Shown here: positions 53,659 through 59,721 of the stretch, in pieces
Position numbering within the stretch: position 1 is the first letter of the stretch
Layout: every line of letters starts with the position of its first letter
Assembly: GCA_003094535.1 (NCBI GenBank)
Contig: NATV01000122.1
Location: 1 to 59,721 of the forward strand
Length of the DNA stretch: 59,721 nucleotides
Direction of reading: 5' to 3'
Origin: a gamma proteobacterium symbiont of Ctena orbiculata
GTDB taxonomy: Bacteria > Pseudomonadota > Gammaproteobacteria > Chromatiales > Chromatiaceae
Translations under genes and position numbers: made by a program
The notes under the pieces: model-generated
What the model was told of the DNA's origin: nothing
The model's input: only the letters and a program-made list of their open reading frames with translations
Database searches by the model: none

Positions 53659-55794
53659 CTATCCCCGTCTCCAAGTATGATAGCGCTCAACCCATGACAG
53701 AACTGTTTCAGGGGCATGGGCACGCTTCCAGACACCCGCAGCATATTTGTTGGCCTCGAAGAGTGTCGGATAGATATGGATCGTGCCGAGTATCTTGTTC
53801 AAACCGAAACCATGTTTCATCGCAGCGGTGAATTCACCGATCAGTTCCCCTGCGTTCTCGCCCACGATGGTGGCGCCCAGGACACGGTCCTTGCCCGGGG
53901 GCGTAAGCACTTTTACCATGCCGTGGGCCTCGCCCTCCGCGATCGCCCGATCCAGTTCAGCGAGATCGAATTTCGTCACCTCATAGTCAATGCCCTGTTC
54001 TGCGGCCTCCAGCTCATTGAGCCCCACACGTGCTACTTCAGGGTCGGTGAAGGTCGCAAACGGAACCACCGAGTAGTCCACCCTGAATCGACGAAACACA
54101 CCGAACAGGCTGTTCACCGCCGCATACCAGGCCTGGTGACCGGCCGTGTGGGTGAACTGGTAGGGGCCGGCCACATCGCCGCAGGCATAGATGGTGGGGA
54201 TGGACGACTGCAGATACTCATCTGTCTCAATGGTTCCGTTTGGATTGAGCGCGACATTCAAATCCTCCAGGCCGAACCCGCTGCTGTTCGCCTTGCGACC
54301 CACCGCAACCAGGACCTGATCGAAAGCCACCTCTGTCTGCTCCCCCTGGTATTCGCAGATCAACAGGTTTGATTTCTCCCCCTTGGTAAACTCCACGGCC
54401 TTGTGCCCGAGCATCAGGTTAATCCCCTCCTCCTTGAAACGCCGGGCCACCAGATCCGCAACATCCTCATCTTCACGGATCATCAGCCTGGGCATCATCT
54501 CGACAATAGAAACCCGGCTGCCGAAGCGGGCAAACGCCTGGGCCAACTCACAACCGATGGGACCGCCGCCCAATACCAACAGGCGTTCCGGCAGTTCCCG
54601 CAGCTGCCACAGATTATCCGAGGTCAGGTAGTCGATCTGATCGATTCCGGCTATCGGTGGCACGAAGGGGCTGGCACCGGTGGCAACGATGATATGGGGC
54701 GTACGCAGTTCAACACCGTTCACCTCAACGCTGTAGGGGGAGGTGATCCTTGCCTCGCCTTCGATCACATCCACGCCCAAGTCCGTATAGCGTTCCACGG
54801 AGTCATGGGGTTCAACCTCTGTGACCACCCGCTGCACCCGCTCCATGATATTGCGGAAGCTGTATTTAACGTCGATGGCGTCAAAGCCCCACTCCTCAGC
54901 CCGACGGCTCTGGCCGAGGATACGCGCACTGCGGATCAACGCCTTGGAGGGCACGCAACCGGTATTCAGGCAGTCACCTCCCATCTTATGTTTCTCGATC
55001 AGGGTCACTTCCGACTTCACCGCCGCAGCGATATAGGCGGAAACCAGTCCCGCGGAACCGCCGCCGATAACCACCAGGTTGCGATCGAATGAGTCTGGAC
55101 GCTCCCAATCCTTCAAGGCCTTCTGCTGCTTCAGCAGTGAGACAACCCGCTTCGCCAGCAGGGGAAAGATACCCAGCAGGACGAAGGAACCGATCAATCC
55201 TGGGGAGAGAATCCCCGAAGCTGACTCGAGGGTGGCAAGCTGGGTACCCGCATTCACGTAGACCAGTGTCCCCGCCAACATGCCGACCTGGCTGACCCAG
55301 TAGTAGGTCCAGGTACGGATGGGGGTCAATCCCATCAACAGGTTGATAATGAAGAAGGGAAATATGGGTACCAGCCGCAGGGTAAAAAGATAGAAAGCAC
55401 CATCCTTGCGCATGCCCTCGTTAATCGCTTTCAGGCGGTCGCCATAACGATCCTGCACCATATCCCTGAGCAGAAAACGCGCGATCAGAAAGGCCAGGGT
55501 GGCACCGATGGTTGAGGCGAAGGATACCAGCACAAATCCCCAGATCAGTCCGAAGACCGCACCGATAGCCAAGGTCATGACTGCGGCACCGGGGAGAGAG
55601 AGCGCAGTCACCGCCACATAGACAACAAAGAATACCAGCGTGGCCAGTACCGGATGTGAGTCTTTCCATGTGATGATGCCATCTCGTTGGGCCTTGAAGT
55701 AGTCGAGGGTGAGGACCTTGTCCAGATCAAACAGAAAAAAGATGAACACCAGCAGTGCCACCACGAGCAGGACGATCAGTTTACGGGAATTCAT
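53659..55794 (-). CDS. TVP38/TMEM64 membrane domain fused to flavin disulfide reductase
   Basis: 711 residues. The first about 230 form a TVP38/DedA-like (SNARE-associated) membrane domain with several helices. From about 238 a dihydrolipoamide-dehydrogenase/mercuric-reductase-like flavoprotein follows: FAD motif VVIGGGSAGLVSAYIA, redox disulfide GGDCLNTGCVPSK, NAD motif LLVLGGGPIGCELAQ and a C-terminal HIYPTLFEANKY with the His-Glu pair. There is no MerA C-terminal Cys pair, so mercury is an unlikely substrate. Fusions like this are known but their role is not settled; electron transfer to the membrane is a guess. Confidence 0.9.
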   Translation of the reverse strand: MNSRKLIVLLVVALLVFIFFLFDLDKVLTLDYFKAQRDGIITWKDSHPVLATLVFFVVYVAVTALSLPGAAVMTLAIGAVFGLIWGFVLVSFASTIGATLAFLIARFLLRDMVQDRYGDRLKAINEGMRKDGAFYLFTLRLVPIFPFFIINLLMGLTPIRTWTYYWVSQVGMLAGTLVYVNAGTQLATLESASGILSPGLIGSFVLLGIFPLLAKRVVSLLKQQKALKDWERPDSFDRNLVVIGGGSAGLVSAYIAAAVKSEVTLIEKHKMGGDCLNTGCVPSKALIRSARILGQSRRAEEWGFDAIDVKYSFRNIMERVQRVVTEVEPHDSVERYTDLGVDVIEGEARITSPYSVEVNGVELRTPHIIVATGASPFVPPIAGIDQIDYLTSDNLWQLRELPERLLVLGGGPIGCELAQAFARFGSRVSIVEMMPRLMIREDEDVADLVARRFKEEGINLMLGHKAVEFTKGEKSNLLICEYQGEQTEVAFDQVLVAVGRKANSSGFGLEDLNVALNPNGTIETDEYLQSSIPTIYACGDVAGPYQFTHTAGHQAWYAAVNSLFGVFRRFRVDYSVVPFATFTDPEVARVGLNELEAAEQGIDYEVTKFDLAELDRAIAEGEAHGMVKVLTPPGKDRVLGATIVGENAGELIGEFTAAMKHGFGLNKILGTIHIYPTLFEANKYAAGVWKRAHAPETVLSWVERYHTWRRG

Positions 55795-55990
55795 AGATTT
55801 CTACCTTAGTGTGCATTTTTTTATTGATCTACGCACAATCCTAGCAGATGGATGCAAAGCGGTGCTTAGCGGAAAATAAATACTCCCCTAACGAACAGTG
55901 CCATGAAAAGCGTGAACCCAAGGTTTAGTTTGACCGCTACAGGGAAATTACTCGTTCAGGCCAGGAGCCCAAGTTAGACTGAACAATGAA

Positions 55991-57427
55991 TCAATCCGAG
56001 CTTCCCGATTGAAGTGAAACTGGTTGTTTCAGGACCTCTCTCAGCGGCGCCACCTCTTCCAATACAGCGCTTTTATCCGCCAGATCCTTATATGACCCAT
56101 GAAGCGCTTCACCGTTGTCAGGAGTATCCGCCAAGGTGATTCCGAGATGTGATTTCAGTTTGTTGATACCCACGAGAAGGCGATATTGTGCGAGTTGATG
56201 ATCATACCAGGTTTTTGTTTGTTCCCTCTTTGCCTCATACAACTCGTTCTCGGTATCGAGTAAATCGAGCAGCGATCGCTTGCGCAGATTAAACTGCTTG
56301 GCATAGGCATCGCGGGTTTTTTCACTGGCGAGAACATGCTCCTGCTGATATCGCAGTTGCTTTTGCGTGACATCATAGGCCGCCCATGACAATCTAATGC
56401 TCTCCACAACCTGTCGATAAGTGTTGTTGCGGATCTCTTTGGCCTCATTGACCAAATGGGCGTTCTGCAGATTACGCGACCGATCTTTGCCGCCGGCAAA
56501 AAGATTGTAACGCAGCCGCAGCATCGCGGTGAGGTCATCATCACGCCCTTCCACGCCATCGAGATCGTCGCCATACCTGGCCCCAAGCTCAAGGTCCAAA
56601 CGTGGATAGAGGGCACTTTTGGATGCCTTGTACTGTGCCAAGGCGGCCATCACATCGGCATTCGCGGACCTCAATGTCGGGTGATTTTCAAGTGCCAGCC
56701 GTATGGCCTCATCCTGGGTTTTCGGCAGCACGCCGTCTACCGCCTCTATGGATTCAAGGGACCGAGGAAGCAGTCCTACCACACGAAGAAAGTTAGTCTC
56801 GGCGTCCTTGAGATTCACCTCGTCCGATAGCATATTCGCAGAGGCGGAGGCGCGGCGACCTGTTATCTGAGCCAGGTCGGAGGTTCTACCCACACCGGAG
56901 TTGCTTCGCAGCTCAACCTGATCATAGATCCTCGCGTGGGCTTTCAGATTTTCAGACGACAGCGCCATCAGTTCCCGATGTAGAAGGACCTTTATATAGC
57001 TATCTACTGCCTTGAGCCCGAGTTGCTCACTGGTACCCTCAAGCACTCTTCTCTGTGCAGCCACCCTGGCATTTTGACGTTCCACCTCGCTTTCGGTGGC
57101 AAATCCATCAAACAGCATTTGACTCAGGGTCAGGCTGGCTTCTTTGCGTGTCAGGGAGCGATGGTCGTCACCACTGGCCCGTGTCGTATTATTGTCAGTT
57201 CTCTCATAACCCGCTGCCGCATTCAGGTCGATAGAGGGCATATAGCCTGACTTTGCCTGATCCAACTCTTCAAGCCTGGATAGATGTTGATTGGACTCGA
57301 CCAGGACCTCCGGATTGGTTTTTATCGCGTGCTCCACTGCCGCACGCAGACTCAAAGCGTTTGCATGACTGAAAAATAAGAGAAACAGAACCGTTAAACC
57401 AGACTTTACTAACAAATTGCCAACCAT
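55991..57427 (-). CDS. TolC-family outer membrane channel for type I secretion
   Basis: 478 residues with a signal peptide (cleaved near ANA-LS, about residue 24) and two repeated OEP helical domains. TolC-type markers are LRAAVEHAIKTNPEVL at the start and YNLFAGGKDRSR and LLDLLDTENELYEAKRE near the end. It would be the outer membrane pore of a type I secretion system. The RTX-type gene upstream on the same strand is a probable cargo; the ABC transporter and membrane fusion genes are not in the window. Confidence 0.92.
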   Translation of the reverse strand: MVGNLLVKSGLTVLFLLFFSHANALSLRAAVEHAIKTNPEVLVESNQHLSRLEELDQAKSGYMPSIDLNAAAGYERTDNNTTRASGDDHRSLTRKEASLTLSQMLFDGFATESEVERQNARVAAQRRVLEGTSEQLGLKAVDSYIKVLLHRELMALSSENLKAHARIYDQVELRSNSGVGRTSDLAQITGRRASASANMLSDEVNLKDAETNFLRVVGLLPRSLESIEAVDGVLPKTQDEAIRLALENHPTLRSANADVMAALAQYKASKSALYPRLDLELGARYGDDLDGVEGRDDDLTAMLRLRYNLFAGGKDRSRNLQNAHLVNEAKEIRNNTYRQVVESIRLSWAAYDVTQKQLRYQQEHVLASEKTRDAYAKQFNLRKRSLLDLLDTENELYEAKREQTKTWYDHQLAQYRLLVGINKLKSHLGITLADTPDNGEALHGSYKDLADKSAVLEEVAPLREVLKQPVSLQSGSSD

Positions 57428-57768
57428 TGGGTACCTTAAAACTAAAACTACTTTTTGATTATTGTGAACCAGTTATCATTCGTTATCGGCATATACACAC
57501 CTAACTTAAACGCCGCAAACAGGCGACCAAAAAATCGTCATGGCCTAGTCCGGGAAACCCCTTCCTCCGGCAACAACATGCAGGGCGATTCGCTAACCCG
57601 ACACCTAACCCAGGTCACCACAACAGGGATCGGATTATAATTTTTTTCCTAAGAATACAACCAGTTACAAAAATCATAATATTTACACACACACCATATC
57701 GATAATCAAGACTCCTGCTGTAAATCTATGTGAATTCTGCTTTACACGATCATCTGCCGCCATCCCAT
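57428..57768. other. Non-coding gap upstream of the tolC-like gene
   Basis: About 340 A+T-rich bases with no supported gene, between the RTX-gene terminator and the tolC-like start. It should hold that gene's promoter, which I could not fix with confidence. Confidence 0.4.
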
Positions 57769-57792
57769 AAAAAAGGGCCCCGTTCGGGGCCC
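57769..57792 (-). terminator. Intrinsic terminator of the RTX-type gene
   Basis: On the minus strand a perfect seven-base-pair stem (GGGCCCC and GGGGCCC, loop GAAC) is followed by six T, 33 bases after the stop at 57826. It separates this gene from the tolC-like gene. Confidence 0.92.
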
Positions 57793-57825
57793 TAATCTAG
57801 ACTCATTCCGTTTTCTGGATTCTGA

Positions 57826-59721
57826 TCAGGCGATCGTCACATTCACCTGATCCTCAATCAGCAGGGTGACACTGTCATCCGCATTGAGATACTCGGTGAA
57901 TGTATGGCCATTTTGGGTGACCGTATTTCCGGACGCATGCCAATCGTTTGTCAGTTCCACACTGTCTGAATTGTCACCCAGAATCTCCAGCAAATTATCG
58001 GTATCGGTCATCGTTAGCACATCGGCGACACTCAGATTCAGGATATCGTGATCACCGACCGTAAGATCGATCCGCTCTATGTTGCTGATATTGGATATAC
58101 TGCTGAAATCAAGGTCATCGTTATCAGCCGCGATGAGGGTATCGAAGCCAGAATTACCGGTAAGCAGCGTATCAGCCGGGTCGAATATGAGGGTATCATT
58201 TCCACCGCCTCCCCTCAGCTGATCACTCCCATCACCACCATCCAGTAAGTCATCACCCCCTCTCCCCCTCAAGGTGTCATCGCCCTCATAACCGGCAAGA
58301 TATTCATCTGCACTACTGCCTCTCAGGACATCAGCGACCGCCGATCCATCGATACTCTGGTAACCACCGATCGATATCGTCAATGTGGCACTGGAGACAT
58401 CGCCATCTTCATCCGTGATCGAATAACTGAAGGTATCCGTGATCGTTTCCCCGGGAGCCAAACCATCTTTGGTCTCCCGATTCAACTGGAAGGAATAGTC
58501 ACCATTAGCATTTACCGTCAAATCGCCATACGGGCTTGAGGTGTCTCCCCAGACGACGTTAGTCACAGATCCATCTCCACCTGTGGTGTTTGAGACATTA
58601 CCTGCCACCACGGGAAGAGGATCTGTGGACAGGATGCTGCCCATGATTTCAAATGGATTCACTGCCTGCTCGTCCGTGCGGATGGTCGATACGATCTGTC
58701 CATTGGTATCCCTGAAACCATCCACCCTGACCTCATATTCCTGACCGCCGATGGAAATCGTCACTGCCTGTGTGGGCAGCGTTATGATATCTCTTGGATC
58801 AGCGCCGTCATTGGGTGTCTCGTTATGATCCATCAAGACGTCGAACTGGACGGTGGTGGGAATACCATTGACCACCACATCCATTTCAATGGTAAGAGTG
58901 ACCTGGTCCAGAGTCGATGACCCACTGTAGATGGGGAAGTTGTTGTGAGAGAAATCCGCCAGCTTGAAAGACTCCCCAATCTGCACGCTCTGACCAGACC
59001 CCGTATAGGTTGAGTTGTCAACCAAGGTATAGCCTGATTGCGACCCACCACTAGGCACGCGCCCCCATAGCAGATTATCAGTATAACCATCTGTATCGGT
59101 ATTTTGCTGGGTTACATATCCCGTACCATTGAGGAACACAGGATTAGTCCAACCTGCAGCGAGGTTTTGTATCGACAGCGAATCGACGCCGATGTGCATA
59201 TTCGCGGTCACGCTGTTGACGCTAGGCGCATCATCCTCAACCTGAATAGTCAGTGGGGCAGACACACTTTCCGTACCGTCATCCACGGTTACATCCACAT
59301 CGAATGAGATTACATCTTCCTGACCGACAACAGGATGATCCAGCCTGTCAGATAAAGCCACCGCATAATTTCCAGACTGATCGATGGATATCCGTATTAC
59401 CTCGGAGCCAGCCGCCGAACCGATGAGTGTATCAGTCCCGTCACCCGTCCAGATTATTGGCTGACCATAGGATGTCATAGCGAATCCCGGCTCAGTCAGA
59501 GTCACTGTCAACACATCTCCGTCAAGATCAGTGACAGACATGCTACCGCTGTCATTAACACTATCCGTTGAATCAGTTGGCGAACCTGAACTATCGGGCA
59601 GCCCGTTGATCAAGCCTTCCTCGGAAACAGTCGCAGTTGCGGGAGTTATTTCAGGCAGGTCATTCACTGCATTAACAGTGACTGTCACTGAGGCTGTATC
59701 GGTACCACCATTGCCATCATC
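57826..59721 (-). CDS. C-terminal part of a large RTX/cadherin-like type I secreted protein
   Basis: The frame is open to the right edge, so this is a fragment of at least 631 residues and its start lies outside. The N-terminal part reads TVTVNAVNDLPEI, a cadherin/VCBS-type repeat boundary, and the next repeats have VTDLDGDVLTVTL and VDDGTESVSAPLTI. Near residues 455-500 are RTX nonapeptides (GYEGDDTLRGRGGDDLLDGG, cut here), which bind Ca2+ after secretion. The end DVLTMTDTDNLLEILGD...VTIA is like the VC_A0849-type secretion signal. The protein is probably a surface adhesin exported by type I secretion. Confidence 0.92.
   Translation of the reverse strand, partial: DDGNGGTDTASVTVTVNAVNDLPEITPATATVSEEGLINGLPDSSGSPTDSTDSVNDSGSMSVTDLDGDVLTVTLTEPGFAMTSYGQPIIWTGDGTDTLIGSAAGSEVIRISIDQSGNYAVALSDRLDHPVVGQEDVISFDVDVTVDDGTESVSAPLTIQVEDDAPSVNSVTANMHIGVDSLSIQNLAAGWTNPVFLNGTGYVTQQNTDTDGYTDNLLWGRVPSGGSQSGYTLVDNSTYTGSGQSVQIGESFKLADFSHNNFPIYSGSSTLDQVTLTIEMDVVVNGIPTTVQFDVLMDHNETPNDGADPRDIITLPTQAVTISIGGQEYEVRVDGFRDTNGQIVSTIRTDEQAVNPFEIMGSILSTDPLPVVAGNVSNTTGGDGSVTNVVWGDTSSPYGDLTVNANGDYSFQLNRETKDGLAPGETITDTFSYSITDEDGDVSSATLTISIGGYQSIDGSAVADVLRGSSADEYLAGYEGDDTLRGRGGDDLLDGGDGSDQLRGGGGNDTLIFDPADTLLTGNSGFDTLIAADNDDLDFSSISNISNIERIDLTVGDHDILNLSVADVLTMTDTDNLLEILGDNSDSVELTNDWHASGNTVTQNGHTFTEYLNADDSVTLLIEDQVNVTIA

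Noticed and set aside
53659-55794. Mercuric reductase
   Set aside because: The C-terminal Cys pair and the N-terminal metal-binding domain of MerA are absent and no mer genes are near.

Overview
This is a chromosomal stretch of a gammaproteobacterium. The class III PHA synthase pair (PhaC with PhaE) is close to the purple sulfur bacterium Allochromatium as I remember that sequence. YaeQ, SrkA, GreB, YdbH/YdbL-like proteins, a MotY-like protein and a CbrAB-like system all fit Gammaproteobacteria. A Chromatiales-like or sulfur-oxidising-symbiont lineage is the best guess; I cannot place it further without a search. I see no rRNA, tRNA, CRISPR array, transposase or phage gene. Nearly all DNA is coding and the gene content looks like core chromosome.

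Layout. 1-6200: a lysophospholipid acyltransferase, a small c-type cytochrome, a MotY-like OmpA-domain protein, and an operon of a small membrane protein, a K+ channel with RCK domains and a hemerythrin. 6400-22000: a carbon and acetate block. It holds CheV, a CbrX-CbrA-CbrB-like set (small membrane protein, transporter-fused histidine kinase, NtrC-type regulator), a palindromic intergenic element, a receiver-PAS-GGDEF protein, a TerB-like protein, the two-part sodium:acetate symporter, a cyclic-nucleotide/CBS/nucleotidyltransferase protein, a DnaQ-like exonuclease and acetyl-CoA synthetase. 22100-31500: small unknown genes, a subtilisin-type lipoprotein with a companion lipoprotein, GreB, SrkA, thiopurine methyltransferase, YaeQ, citrate synthase and ArfB. 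31700-45800: a PQQ-type sugar dehydrogenase, a D-cysteine desulfhydrase-like enzyme, a YdbH/YdbL-like envelope operon, a long coiled-coil SPOR-type protein, a truncated hemoglobin, a DUF523-DUF1722 protein, a peroxiredoxin, an NAD(P)-binding NDUFA9-like protein and NhaA. 46100-52000: a complete polyhydroxybutyrate cluster, phaC and phaE divergent from phaA, phaR, phaP and phaB. 52600-59721: a DUF2905 protein, a Cys-repeat secreted protein, a TVP38/flavin disulfide reductase fusion, a TolC-type outer membrane protein and the C-terminal part of a large RTX/cadherin-like type I secreted protein that runs off the right edge.

How they fit. Acetate taken up by the symporter is activated by Acs and can enter the TCA cycle through citrate synthase or be stored as PHB by PhaA, PhaB and PhaEC. 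The CbrAB-like system probably oversees part of this: a near-identical palindrome (GTTAC, five bases, GTAAC) lies just before cbrX and again upstream of the symporter genes. The regulator itself has lost the GAFTGA loop used to contact sigma-54, which is the most striking single observation here. PHB genes carry their own likely PhaR operators upstream of phaE and phaP.
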